Positions 50,850 through 60,434 of a DNA stretch of 64,000 nucleotides are shown piece after piece (position 1 is the first letter of the stretch; every line of letters starts with the position of its first letter). The stretch lies in assembly GCA_004296775.1 (NCBI GenBank), contig RHGE01000034.1, positions 1 to 64,000 of the forward strand, read 5' to 3'. The notes beneath the pieces are model-generated. The model did not search any database, had not been told where the DNA came from, and saw only the letters and a program-made list of their open reading frames with translations. The position numbers and the translations under genes are program-made. Source of the DNA: Marinilabiliaceae bacterium JC017. GTDB lineage: Bacteria > Bacteroidota > Bacteroidia > Bacteroidales > Marinilabiliaceae.

Positions 50850-52817
50850 GTGTGTGGAATAGCCGGGTTTATAAATAATCACAAAACAGAGGAAATACTT
50901 CGCGAGCAAGTTGTCAGTCGAATGTTGACACGAATCGCTCATCGAGGACCTGATGAATGTGGTATCTACCTATCAGATACGGCGTGTTTTGGGAATGTAC
51001 GTCTTAGTATTATTGATTTGAAAGGTGGACAGCAACCATTGTCAAATCAAGATGGGACGTTATGGATAGCATACAATGGTGAAGTATTCAATTATGTGGA
51101 GTTGAGAGATGAATTGCAAAAGGCAGGTGCCGTATTTAAGACTCAAAGTGACACAGAGGTTGTTCTTAAGCTTTATGAGTATTATGGAGAAAAATGTTTG
51201 AATAAATTAAATGGGCAGTTTGCATTTTCAATTTGGGATTTGAAAAGAAAAAGAATGTTTCTGGCAAGAGATAGAATGGGGATTCGACCACTGTTTTATT
51301 CCTTGTTAAGAGGTCAGTTTGTATTCGGATCAGAAATAAAGGCTTTATTTGAGTATCCGGGTGTTGAAAGAGCCATTGACTATAAATCTTTAAAACAAGT
51401 TTTTACTTTTTGGACTACCATTACCCCGCGTACAGTTTTTAAAAATATTTTAGAAGTACCCCCAGGGCACTATTTGGTTTATGAAAATGGTAATTGTCAG
51501 ATTACACCTTATTGGTCATTAAATTTTCAAGAAACGACTTCCTATTCTGGTGGTGTTCATGAGGCAGCAGATCATTTCAGAACTTTGTTAAAAGATGCTG
51601 TCCGTCTTCGATTAAGATCTGATGTCCAGGTAGCAGCATACCTAAGTGGCGGATTAGATTCCAGTGCTACTACAGCTCTTATTAAAGAGCTACATCCTGA
51701 AATGCTTAATACATTTTCTATTGGATTTACCAATAAGGATTTTGATGAAAGTAAGTATCAGGAAGAGGTGTCTCAGTTTTTTGATACTCGACACAAATCG
51801 GTAATTTGTTCTAACTTAGATATTATAGGTGCCTTGCAAAAGACAATTTGGCATACGGAGATTCCTTTGTTAAGAACATCACCTATTCCCATGATGAAAT
51901 TATCTCAATTAGTTCATCAGAATGGAATAAAAGTAGTCATAACAGGTGAAGGTGCAGATGAGGCGTTAGGGGGCTATAATATATTTAAAGAAGCTCTTGT
52001 ACGGGAATTTTGGGCTAAATTTCCTGATTCAAAAATAAGACCTCTACTTCTAAAAAGACTTTATCCATACATTCCTCAATTAAGGAATGCTAGTGCAGCA
52101 GTTTTGAAGATGTTTTTTGGATATCAATTGAACCAAGTTGACTCACCTATTTATTCTCACTTATTACGTTGGCGTAGTTCAGGTAGTATTGCAAATTTTA
52201 TTAATGAAGATCATAAGTTGTTACTTGACAGCTATGATCCTATTAAAGAATATTCTGATAGCATTGCTCTCCGTCTTGAGGGCCTGAGCACATTAGCGAA
52301 AGCCCAGTACATTGAATCGACCGTTTTTATGTCGGGTTATTTACTTTCATCTCAAGGTGATCGTATGGCTATGGCTAATTCTGTGGAAGGTCGATATCCG
52401 TTTCTTGATCATCGCATTTTAGAGTTTAGTGCTTCCCTGCCAGATAAGTATAAACTGAATGGTTTAAATGAAAAGTATCTTTTAAAGTTTTTAATGAAAG
52501 ATTGCCTTCCTCAAAGTGTTTTACGCAGGCCTAAGCAAGCTTATCGGGCACCTGTAGTGCCAGCTATGCTGAATGGAGGGGGGGATGATATTAATAAGTA
52601 TATAGATCCTGAAATGTTGAGAGAATCTGGTTTATTTAATGAGAAGAATGTAACTAAATTGATTTCAAAACTTAAAAAATCGAATCATATTTCAGAGGTT
52701 GATAATATGGCATTAATGGCTATTGTATCAGCACAGATATTACACCAGTTATTTGTAAAAGAGTTCACAAACTTGTCTAAAGAGAAAATATTAAAAGGAG
52801 TTGTTAGAAATATTTAA
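50850..52817 (+). CDS. asnB: Asparagine synthase-type glutamine amidotransferase
   Basis: The 655-residue protein starts with GTG at 50850, which puts the catalytic Cys at position 2 (MCGIAGF), as needed after Met removal. The N-terminal Ntn glutaminase has RIAHRGPDECG and IAYNGEVFNY. The synthase domain has the PP-loop YLSGGLDSSATT and GEGADEALGGY. Members in surface-polysaccharide loci amidate sugars or carrier-bound acids, not free aspartate. Given the ACP and AMP-ligase beside it, that is likely here. The next frame overlaps its end. Confidence 0.9.
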   Translation: MCGIAGFINNHKTEEILREQVVSRMLTRIAHRGPDECGIYLSDTACFGNVRLSIIDLKGGQQPLSNQDGTLWIAYNGEVFNYVELRDELQKAGAVFKTQSDTEVVLKLYEYYGEKCLNKLNGQFAFSIWDLKRKRMFLARDRMGIRPLFYSLLRGQFVFGSEIKALFEYPGVERAIDYKSLKQVFTFWTTITPRTVFKNILEVPPGHYLVYENGNCQITPYWSLNFQETTSYSGGVHEAADHFRTLLKDAVRLRLRSDVQVAAYLSGGLDSSATTALIKELHPEMLNTFSIGFTNKDFDESKYQEEVSQFFDTRHKSVICSNLDIIGALQKTIWHTEIPLLRTSPIPMMKLSQLVHQNGIKVVITGEGADEALGGYNIFKEALVREFWAKFPDSKIRPLLLKRLYPYIPQLRNASAAVLKMFFGYQLNQVDSPIYSHLLRWRSSGSIANFINEDHKLLLDSYDPIKEYSDSIALRLEGLSTLAKAQYIESTVFMSGYLLSSQGDRMAMANSVEGRYPFLDHRILEFSASLPDKYKLNGLNEKYLLKFLMKDCLPQSVLRRPKQAYRAPVVPAMLNGGGDDINKYIDPEMLRESGLFNEKNVTKLISKLKKSNHISEVDNMALMAIVSAQILHQLFVKEFTNLSKEKILKGVVRNI

Positions 52818-52833
52818 CCAAAAAAAATCAAGG

Positions 52834-53826
52834 ATGAAGAATACCAGACTACCGTTTTCTCGTGATATAATTAAGCTTAATAATGTCGAGCGTGTAATAG
52901 ATCGAATTTGCGAAAGGATCGAGTCTGATGTATTTCAGACTTTACGAAGAAGAGGAGGGATTATTGGAATCAGTGGAGGTATAGATTCTTCTGTTACGTT
53001 AGCATTGGCAACAAGGGCTCTTGGAAGTCAGAATGTTGTTGGTATTTTATTGCCTGAACATGATTCCAGTCCTGAAAGTAAAAGGTTAGCGCTTGATTTA
53101 GCGAATACCTATAATGTGAAGACAATTGAGGAAGATATTAGTGGTGCATTGGATGGTTTTGGGTGTTATGATCGAAGGGATCAGGCAGTAAAAAGAGTAG
53201 TGCCTGAATATGATCCAGAATTGCATAAAATGAAAATAGGTATACCTCCCGAACTTTTGAGAAATAATTTGCCTCCTGTATTTCATGTTACTGTCGTTCT
53301 AGAAGATGGTAAGGAGAAAAGTGTTCGATTACCTTTAAATGAATATTTACAGATTGTAGCAGCATCAAACTTTAAGCAGCGCAGCCGGATGTCCATGTTG
53401 TATTATCATGCAGAGGCACTCCATTATGCTGTGTTAGGTACACCCAATAAACACGAAGTAGAGCAAGGCTTTTTTGTAAAGTATGGTGATGGTGGGGCAG
53501 ATTTGATGCCAATAGGACATCTTTATAAGACCCAGGTGTATCAATTAGCCAAATATTTGGGGGTGCCTAAAGAGATTATTGCACGTACTCCGACCACAGA
53601 TACATATACTGCTGAACAAACTCAGGAAGAGTTTTTTTATCAGATGCCTTTTGAAGATATGGATCTTTTGTGGTATGCCTGGGAGAATAATTATACTCCA
53701 GTTGAAGTTGGACCAGTTATGAATTTATCCTCTGATGAGGTTGTTAAAATCTATAATAACTTCGAACGTAAACAGAAGACTACCGAATATCTGAGGATGG
53801 CGCCGTTACGTGATTATATATTTTAA
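52834..53826 (+). CDS. NAD synthase-like ATP pyrophosphatase
   Basis: From ATG 52834 the protein has 330 residues (a TTG at 52801 within asnB adds eleven). It contains the N-type PP-loop GISGGIDSSVTLALATRA (45-62). Later NadE-like segments are QRSRMSMLYYHAEAL, LGTPNKHEVEQGFF and ADLMPIGHLYKTQVYQLAKYL. It has no glutaminase domain, so it would use free ammonia or ammonia passed from a partner such as the adjacent AsnB. A longer middle (about 105-175) sets it apart from plain NadE. In this setting it probably amidates a different adenylated carboxylate. That is inference. Confidence 0.8.
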   Translation: MKNTRLPFSRDIIKLNNVERVIDRICERIESDVFQTLRRRGGIIGISGGIDSSVTLALATRALGSQNVVGILLPEHDSSPESKRLALDLANTYNVKTIEEDISGALDGFGCYDRRDQAVKRVVPEYDPELHKMKIGIPPELLRNNLPPVFHVTVVLEDGKEKSVRLPLNEYLQIVAASNFKQRSRMSMLYYHAEALHYAVLGTPNKHEVEQGFFVKYGDGGADLMPIGHLYKTQVYQLAKYLGVPKEIIARTPTTDTYTAEQTQEEFFYQMPFEDMDLLWYAWENNYTPVEVGPVMNLSSDEVVKIYNNFERKQKTTEYLRMAPLRDYIF

Positions 53827-53837
53827 AATCTTACATC

Positions 53838-55307
53838 ATGAATAGTGTAGATTATTTTTTGGATGAAAGTAAGGATATGGATAAAAACTTTGTGCTGGGT
53901 CGCAAGGAGGTTTTATCATACGTTGACATTCGAGAGAAAGTAATGGGGCTTTCTCGTTGGTTAAAAAAGGAGGTAGGAAGAGGTGAAAAAATACTTTTAG
54001 CATCGAATAATAGTTCGTTTTTTATAATACCCTACCTGGCGATTATGAAATCAGGTAATGTTGTTGTACCTCTAAATCCTGCCATTGAGCAAGAGAGTTT
54101 TGATTTTATTCGAGGAAAATGTGAAGCCAAAATGGCTTTTTTAGCAAGTGGAATCAAAAATAGATTAGATCCTGAAAATCTGGAAATAATAACAGAAGAA
54201 AGGTTTTCTCAGTTATCGGCCTTGTTTGAAGGGGAGATATGGGATGATGAAAAGGGTGGCGCAGTTGATAACCTTGCACAGATAATATATACATCGGGAT
54301 CTACAGCATTACCTAAAGGAGTGATGATATCTCATCGGAATTTAATTGCCAATACTTCTTCTATTATCGATTATCTGGCTTTATCAGAAAACGACATTAT
54401 GGAAGTGGTGCTTCCCTTTTTTTATTGCTATGGTCTTTCTTTGCTCCATACTCATTTGCGGGTTGGAGGTAGTATTGTGTTAAATAATAATTTTATCTTA
54501 TTGGGCTCGGTAATCAACGATTTGAAAAAGTACAAGTGTACAGGATTTGCAGGTGTACCAAGTCATTTTCAAATTTTGTTGAGGAAGTCTGATGCTTTTG
54601 TGGATTCCAAATTCCCACATTTAAAATACGTAACTCAGGCCGGTGGAAAATTGCATAAAGTATTTATACAGGAGTTTATTGATAATTTTCCTGAAGTGAA
54701 TTTTTATGTGATGTATGGGCAGACTGAAGCAACAGCACGATTGTCATATTTACATCCGGATAGGTTAAAAAATAAACTTGGTTCATTAGGTAAGGGAATA
54801 CCCGGCGTTGAATTATCGGTTGAAAATGAAAATGGAGAACCTGTAAAACCAGGTGAAATAGGTGAGATTGTTGCAAAAGGAGAGAATGTGATGTTAGGGT
54901 ATTTTCAAGAACCAGAGGAGACCAGCAAGACTATACGCGAGGGGAGGTTATATACTGGTGATTTGGCTAAGGTGGATGAAGATGGGTTTATATATCATGC
55001 GGCACGAAAAAAAGAGATTATAAAAGTTGGTGGAAAACGGGTAAGTCCTAAGGAAATAGAAGAGGTTATCGTGTCTATGCCAGGAGTGGTCGATTGTACC
55101 ATTGAGGCTATGGATGATGCCTTGTTAGGGGAAGCGATCAAAGCTGTTCTGGTTGTAAATCAGCAAAAGCAGGATATATCAGCTGATCATGTGAAATCTT
55201 TTTGTGCATCAAAACTAGCTTTTTATAAAGTGCCTTCAAAAATTGAATTTCATCAACATGTGGAGGTTAGCGCTACAGGCAAGAAAGTAAAGAAAACCAC
55301 CCCTTGA
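53838..55307 (+). CDS. AMP-dependent acyl ligase (ANL superfamily)
   Basis: The 489-residue adenylating enzyme has core motifs IIYTSGSTALPKGVMISHRN (A3), YGQTEATARLSY (A5), LYTGDLAKVDEDGFIYHAAR (A7/A8) and the C-terminal lysine region SATGKKVKKT (A10). It would activate a carboxylic acid as acyl-AMP and load it on CoA or, more likely here, on the ACP encoded at 50609. It begins 11 bp after the NAD-synthase-like gene and ends the four-gene cassette. Confidence 0.9.
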   Translation: MNSVDYFLDESKDMDKNFVLGRKEVLSYVDIREKVMGLSRWLKKEVGRGEKILLASNNSSFFIIPYLAIMKSGNVVVPLNPAIEQESFDFIRGKCEAKMAFLASGIKNRLDPENLEIITEERFSQLSALFEGEIWDDEKGGAVDNLAQIIYTSGSTALPKGVMISHRNLIANTSSIIDYLALSENDIMEVVLPFFYCYGLSLLHTHLRVGGSIVLNNNFILLGSVINDLKKYKCTGFAGVPSHFQILLRKSDAFVDSKFPHLKYVTQAGGKLHKVFIQEFIDNFPEVNFYVMYGQTEATARLSYLHPDRLKNKLGSLGKGIPGVELSVENENGEPVKPGEIGEIVAKGENVMLGYFQEPEETSKTIREGRLYTGDLAKVDEDGFIYHAARKKEIIKVGGKRVSPKEIEEVIVSMPGVVDCTIEAMDDALLGEAIKAVLVVNQQKQDISADHVKSFCASKLAFYKVPSKIEFHQHVEVSATGKKVKKTTP

Positions 55308-55645
55308 ATCAATTAAATAAAATGCGTTTAGACCAAGTGTCTTATGCGATAAAGTGATCAGGATTGGCTAGTTCCTGTGGTGATTGAAAGCTAAAATTGA
55401 GTCATTGAAATGTCTTATCTCATTTAAAATGGATTGATTACTTAGGAAATATAGACGTTTGTAAAAAATGATTTTTAAGTCCTGTTTTGACCAACATTTA
55501 AATCCTTATTAGGCAATGAAATAGTTGTAGTGATAAAATTGCGATTTAGGATTGAAGTTGGAGTAGTGTAGTATTTCCGTTGCTGTAAAATGCGAGTGTT
55601 TATTCTCTGTGTACCGTAAATTAATAGAAAGAAAGAGGCGAAGTT
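55308..55645. other. Gap without visible genes
   Basis: AT-rich, 338 bp, no gene, terminator hairpin or consensus promoter seen. It presumably carries the start signal for the sugar transferase gene at 55646. Confidence 0.5.
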
Positions 55646-56785
55646 ATGGATTCAACCGGTTCAGCAACTACATTTGACTTGACAAATGCACATCAACAAA
55701 CTGTTGGAACAATTGATTTTTCCCAGCCAGTAAAGTTAAGTACAGTCGAGCAAAAGGAGTCAATTCTCAGAGAACTTGACATCTCCATTTATGATTATCT
55801 TACTCAACATCTCATTCCTGAGCGTCAAAGTGTAAAAGTGTTAGTTACAAATTCTATTGAAGACTTACGAAAGGAATCTTTTAAGGATATCCGAAGCTTT
55901 GTCAATCTTCAAAGAATAAATGATGTTAGATGGTTAAATAACTATTTTGCCACCGTAAATATAAAATTACCTGATGCAGGTTTGTTTATTGGTTGTATTG
56001 AAACTGTTTTGACCAGGAAAGAGAAACTCTATAAGAACGGGAAGAATATTTTTAAGTTTTTGTATTGGGTCTATTGTTTTATTTTTCACAGGGTATTTCC
56101 GAAAACCAAATATCTTCAACGGATTTATTATTTTATAACCAGAGGAAAATACAGGTGGTTAACTAAAGCTGAGACATTAGGTCGTTTGGTTAGTTGTGGT
56201 TTTGAAGTGATTGAATACAAGGATTTAAACGGGCTTTTGTTTTTCGTTGTAATGAAAACAAGAGCGCCTCATAATGATAAGCAGGCATCTACTGGCGCTG
56301 TCTTTCCAATGAGACGCATAGGAAAAGGAGGAAAGATTATAAAAGTGTATAAGTTCAGAACAATGCATCCTTATTCTGAGTATTTGCAGGATTTTGTAAT
56401 TAAACTTAATGGTTACAATGAAGTTGGAAAGCCTGCTAATGATTTCAGATTAACGCGATGGGGAAAGTTTTTCAGGAAGTATTGGTTGGATGAAATTCCG
56501 CAGGTTTTAAATGTGTTAAAAGGAGAGTTAAATATTGTTGGTGTGCGCCCCTTAAGCCTTACCCGTTTTAAAGAATTGCCATCGGATATACAGAAGGAAA
56601 GGGTTAGGTATAAACCGGGTTGTATACCTCCCTATGTAGCGCTTCTTATGCCAGATGCAAGTGGTAATATTGAGGCAGAAAGGATTTACCTGCGTGAAAA
56701 GAGAATGCATCCTGTTAAAACAGATATTAAATTTTTTCTATTAAGTGTGTATAATATATTGACAGGAAAGATTCGTAGCAGCTAA
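55646..56785 (+). CDS. Initiating sugar-phosphate transferase with unusual N-terminus
   Basis: Residues about 222-379 are a bacterial sugar transferase (polyprenyl-phosphate glycosyl-1-phosphate transferase) domain: KVYKFRTM (233-240), LDEIPQVLNVLKGEL with the catalytic Asp-Glu (282-283), and GVRP (299-302). The membrane helix normally just before KFRTM is nearly absent. Residues about 60-205 instead resemble the C-terminal half of a methyltransferase-like protein (PDAGLFIGCIETVLTRK, LGRLVSCGFEVIE) with one hydrophobic stretch near 137-150. It would load the first sugar on the lipid carrier and so start the polymer made by this locus. Confidence 0.8.
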   Translation: MDSTGSATTFDLTNAHQQTVGTIDFSQPVKLSTVEQKESILRELDISIYDYLTQHLIPERQSVKVLVTNSIEDLRKESFKDIRSFVNLQRINDVRWLNNYFATVNIKLPDAGLFIGCIETVLTRKEKLYKNGKNIFKFLYWVYCFIFHRVFPKTKYLQRIYYFITRGKYRWLTKAETLGRLVSCGFEVIEYKDLNGLLFFVVMKTRAPHNDKQASTGAVFPMRRIGKGGKIIKVYKFRTMHPYSEYLQDFVIKLNGYNEVGKPANDFRLTRWGKFFRKYWLDEIPQVLNVLKGELNIVGVRPLSLTRFKELPSDIQKERVRYKPGCIPPYVALLMPDASGNIEAERIYLREKRMHPVKTDIKFFLLSVYNILTGKIRSS

Positions 56786-56885
56786 GGGTGATAGATCGGA
56801 TTTGTGATTAATCCCCCAAGTGATGTTATTTTTACTTTGAAGTTTTCATGTGCAACCGTTAACTTTAATAATATAAGAACTGAAA

Positions 56886-58946
56886 ATGACTGTATTATTA
56901 AAGAAAACTCCACTTGTTAGATTTGTTGTTCCCTACCTGTTAGGGATTTTTTTGCATGAATACATCTATAAAAGCAATCTGATTTATTTTTTTCTGGTTG
57001 CTGTTTTTCTTTTTATAGGCTGGAGTATTGTTGTCTATAGATTTTTCAAAAAACCGTCATATGCCTATCGATGGGTTCCCGGATTGTTCTTTTTTCTTTT
57101 TGTCTTTCTCTTCGGAATAACGTATTCTCTATTCAGGCAATCGCACCCCATTGGAGGAAATGAAAAAGTTATTGTTTATGGTTACGTATCCCAATTTCTT
57201 GGAGAATCGCCTAAAAGTCTAAAGTATGAGCTCTATAGCGAAGAGGTAATTGGCGATTCCATTGCGATTAAAGGCCGTTCCCATAAAGGCATTTTATATA
57301 TTGAAAAGGATAGTAGCAGGAGTATTATTGAACCAGGACAAGCTGTGTTGGTGAAAGGTAATTTGTTGCCTTTCTCAAAGCCGTTAAATCCCCAAGCGTT
57401 TGACTATAGTCGTTATTTATTACGTAAAGGTTATGTGTTTCGAATTTATTCAAGGAGTGAAGACTCTTATGAATTGATGAATGATATCAGAAATGATAAT
57501 GCATTGGGGTTTAATTTTTTCAGGTATCAGCTTAAACGTGTTTTTGACAAAGCAGGGTTGGAAAACCAGGAACTGGCATTGGCAAGTGCATTGTTTCTGG
57601 GAGATAGAGCATTTTTGGAGGAAGATAGTATCCGAAGTTTTTCCAAAGCCGGGGTGATGCATGTTTTAGCTGTGTCAGGCTTGCACCTGGGTATTTTATA
57701 CCTTCTGCTAGGCAGTTTGTTTTCATTCATGAAGCGAACAGTTTTTCGTGGGATTCTGGTTTTATCCATATTATGGTGTTATGCTTTTTTAACCGGATTA
57801 TCACCATCTGTTTTTCGTGCTGTAACAATGTTTAGTTTTCTGGAGATAGGAATCTGGTTCAAACGAAAAAATAATGTCTATAATAGTCTGGTGGCTTCGG
57901 CCACATTGATTTTGTTAGTAAATCCTTTTAACGCCTACATGGTTGGCTTTTGGTTGAGTCATGTGGCTGTTGCCAGTATCGTCTTCTTTTACCCCTATTT
58001 CGTGAAGCTATGGAATCCCGATTTTATTGTCTTTCGTTGGCTATGGTCTATAACGGCCTTATCTGTTGCCGCCCAATTGGGGACTTTGCCGCTTTGTCTC
58101 TATTTTTTTGATGTATCATCTTCCTATTTCATTTTAGGGAACATTCTATTGATGCCAGTATTAGCCCCCGTGTTGTTATTGTCTTTGGTAATACTTTTAT
58201 TACCACCTTTTTCATTTGTTTCGAATATATGTGTGGGTGCTTTATCAGATTTGCTTCAATACATGCTTGCGATTACAAAATGGATTGAAAACCTACCCGG
58301 TGCCGTGTGGGGAAATATAGGGCTCAATGGTATTGATCTTATCTTTTTTTCAGGCATAGTGCTAAGCGTGGTGGTGTTATTGTATACCAGCCGGCCTTAC
58401 AGTATGCGACTATTGTTCCTTTGCTTTATTGGCCTGTTGGTGAGCCGTGGAATCCGAAAGATGACTGCCATGCAGCAGAGTCAGTTTGTGGTATTTCATA
58501 AAAAAGGAAATAGTATTGTCAATGTGATAGCTGGCGGCAGGAATCAGGTAATTGCGTCAAAACAGGTAACAAGAGATGAAATAGGCTATTTAGCTCATGA
58601 TTTTTGGGTCAGCCGGTTTGCCGTTAACCCAGATGTTGAATACCTGAATCCCGTTGATACATTGCCAACAAAAGTAACGGTGAATAGTCATGTGTTTTTA
58701 CTCATGCACAACAAGAGTCAACTCCCCCAAAAGCCATTGCCGTATACCGTAGAAGGTGTTGTCTTCATGGATTCTCCCAAAGTAAACATTAAAGCGCTTT
58801 TGGGTGTTGTTCAGTTAAGAGAAGTGGTGGTGGCAACAGGGAATAAACCCTGGCTGGTAAAGGGATGGAAGGAGCAAGCCCGGAAGCTGGGAATGGAATT
58901 GTATGAGGTGAAAGAAAAGGGGGCATATACATTTTTAACAAATTAG
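56886..58946 (+). CDS. comEC: ComEC/Rec2-type DNA uptake channel
   Basis: The 686-residue membrane protein has an N-terminal hydrophobic trio and a DUF4131-type soluble domain (about 90-200). The competence domain has AGVMHVLAVSGLHLGILYLLL and TGLSPSVFRAVTM. The C-terminal soluble part (about 535-686) lacks the HxHxDH motif of metallo-beta-lactamase domains, as in many Bacteroidota ComEC proteins. It imports single-stranded DNA during transformation. The CGG-like promoter region is not clear; TTAACTTTA near 56860 is only close to consensus. Confidence 0.88.
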   Translation: MTVLLKKTPLVRFVVPYLLGIFLHEYIYKSNLIYFFLVAVFLFIGWSIVVYRFFKKPSYAYRWVPGLFFFLFVFLFGITYSLFRQSHPIGGNEKVIVYGYVSQFLGESPKSLKYELYSEEVIGDSIAIKGRSHKGILYIEKDSSRSIIEPGQAVLVKGNLLPFSKPLNPQAFDYSRYLLRKGYVFRIYSRSEDSYELMNDIRNDNALGFNFFRYQLKRVFDKAGLENQELALASALFLGDRAFLEEDSIRSFSKAGVMHVLAVSGLHLGILYLLLGSLFSFMKRTVFRGILVLSILWCYAFLTGLSPSVFRAVTMFSFLEIGIWFKRKNNVYNSLVASATLILLVNPFNAYMVGFWLSHVAVASIVFFYPYFVKLWNPDFIVFRWLWSITALSVAAQLGTLPLCLYFFDVSSSYFILGNILLMPVLAPVLLLSLVILLLPPFSFVSNICVGALSDLLQYMLAITKWIENLPGAVWGNIGLNGIDLIFFSGIVLSVVVLLYTSRPYSMRLLFLCFIGLLVSRGIRKMTAMQQSQFVVFHKKGNSIVNVIAGGRNQVIASKQVTRDEIGYLAHDFWVSRFAVNPDVEYLNPVDTLPTKVTVNSHVFLLMHNKSQLPQKPLPYTVEGVVFMDSPKVNIKALLGVVQLREVVVATGNKPWLVKGWKEQARKLGMELYEVKEKGAYTFLTN

Positions 58947-59066
58947 TATTTGGGAGTGTAAAAATCCGTGAAATAGTTTGGATATATGAGATGATTATAT
59001 CTTACTTTGCGGGCAATTTTCTTTTAACCTGATAAAATTTTAGGGAAATTATATAACCTTTTCGCG

Positions 59067-60407
59067 ATGAGAATTATTATTGCCGGCGCAGGAGAAGTGG
59101 GAACACATTTGGCGAAGATGCTCTGCAATGCCAATCATGATGTTATCCTGATGGATGAAGATGAGGAAAAACTAAAGCAGATTGACTCGCATTTTGATTT
59201 GATGACCATCGTTGGGGCCGTTTCTTCCATAGAAGACTTGAAAGAGGCCAATGTCAAATCGTGTGATTTGTTTATTGCCGTGCCACCCTATCAGGACATG
59301 AGTATTTTGTCTGCCATTCTGGCCAAAAAGATGGGGGCAAAAATGACGGTGGCCCGCGTTAATAACTACGAGTATTTATTACCTGAGAACAAAGAATACT
59401 TTAAACAATTAGGCGTTGATGAGCTGATCTATCCTGAACAGTTAGGAGCCCGGGAAGTAGTGGCCTCCCTTAAGCAGGTGGGAACCCGTCAGTTGTTTGA
59501 GTTTTCCGGTGGTAAGTTGGTCTTATTTGCATTGAAGATAAGAGACAATGCACCAATCGTGAATAAAACCCTGGCAGAAGTTTCAGCTATTCATAGTAAG
59601 CAAAACTACAACACCGTCGCCATCAACCGGGATTCCAACACCATTATTCCCCGGGGCGATGAGAAATTCCAGCATAATGACCTGGCCTATGTGATTACCA
59701 CCCGTAAAGCCATCCCGCAAGTCATGCAGGATGCCGGTAAGAAACAGTTCGAGATAAAAAATGTCATGATGCTGGGAGGTAGCCGTATTGGCAAGAAAGT
59801 AGCCGAACAGTTGGAAGGACAGTATAATATTAAGCTGATCGAGATAAATAAAGAACGGGCTGCCCGTCTGGCCGATCAGTTGGAAAACACCCTGGTGATT
59901 AACGGGGATGGCCGAAACCTGGAGTTATTGAAAGATGAAGGGATTCAAAAGATGGATGCCTTCGTAGCCGTTACCGGCAATTCAGAAGTAAACATCCTGG
60001 CTTGTCAGCTGGCTAAAAAATTGGGTGTAAAGAAAACCGTTGCCGAAGTTGAAAACATCGATTACATCGATTTGGCTGAAAATATTGGTATCGGTACCCT
60101 CATTAATAAAAAGCTGATTGCCGCCAGTTATATTTATCGCTACACCCTACGGGCAAATGTATCCCATGTGAAGTGTCTCACCGCAACCGATGCAGAAGTA
60201 TTGGAGCTGATTGCACAGCCCGGATCGAAAGTCACCAAAAATCCGTTACGCAAGTTAAGCTTGCCCAAAGACGTAAATATTGGCGGTATTATCAGAGGAG
60301 AGGAAGCCATTATAGCCACCGGAGACACCCAAATACTACCCAATGACAGAGTGGTCGTATTTGCTCTGCCTTCAGGTATCAGTAAAGTAGAGAAGATGTT
60401 TAACTAA
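59067..60407 (+). CDS. trkA: Trk potassium uptake regulatory protein TrkA
   Basis: The 446-residue peripheral protein has two NAD-binding RCK units. The first begins MRIIIAGAGEVGTHLAKML and the second near 233 has MMLGGSRIGKKVAEQL. Each is followed by a TrkA-C domain. It gates the TrkH channel in response to NAD(H)/ATP. TrkH follows 27 bp later. The DNA here is clearly more GC-rich than the exopolysaccharide locus. Confidence 0.95.
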   Translation: MRIIIAGAGEVGTHLAKMLCNANHDVILMDEDEEKLKQIDSHFDLMTIVGAVSSIEDLKEANVKSCDLFIAVPPYQDMSILSAILAKKMGAKMTVARVNNYEYLLPENKEYFKQLGVDELIYPEQLGAREVVASLKQVGTRQLFEFSGGKLVLFALKIRDNAPIVNKTLAEVSAIHSKQNYNTVAINRDSNTIIPRGDEKFQHNDLAYVITTRKAIPQVMQDAGKKQFEIKNVMMLGGSRIGKKVAEQLEGQYNIKLIEINKERAARLADQLENTLVINGDGRNLELLKDEGIQKMDAFVAVTGNSEVNILACQLAKKLGVKKTVAEVENIDYIDLAENIGIGTLINKKLIAASYIYRYTLRANVSHVKCLTATDAEVLELIAQPGSKVTKNPLRKLSLPKDVNIGGIIRGEEAIIATGDTQILPNDRVVVFALPSGISKVEKMFN

Positions 60408-60434
60408 GTTCCCTTTTCTGGTTGTTTAAAATAC

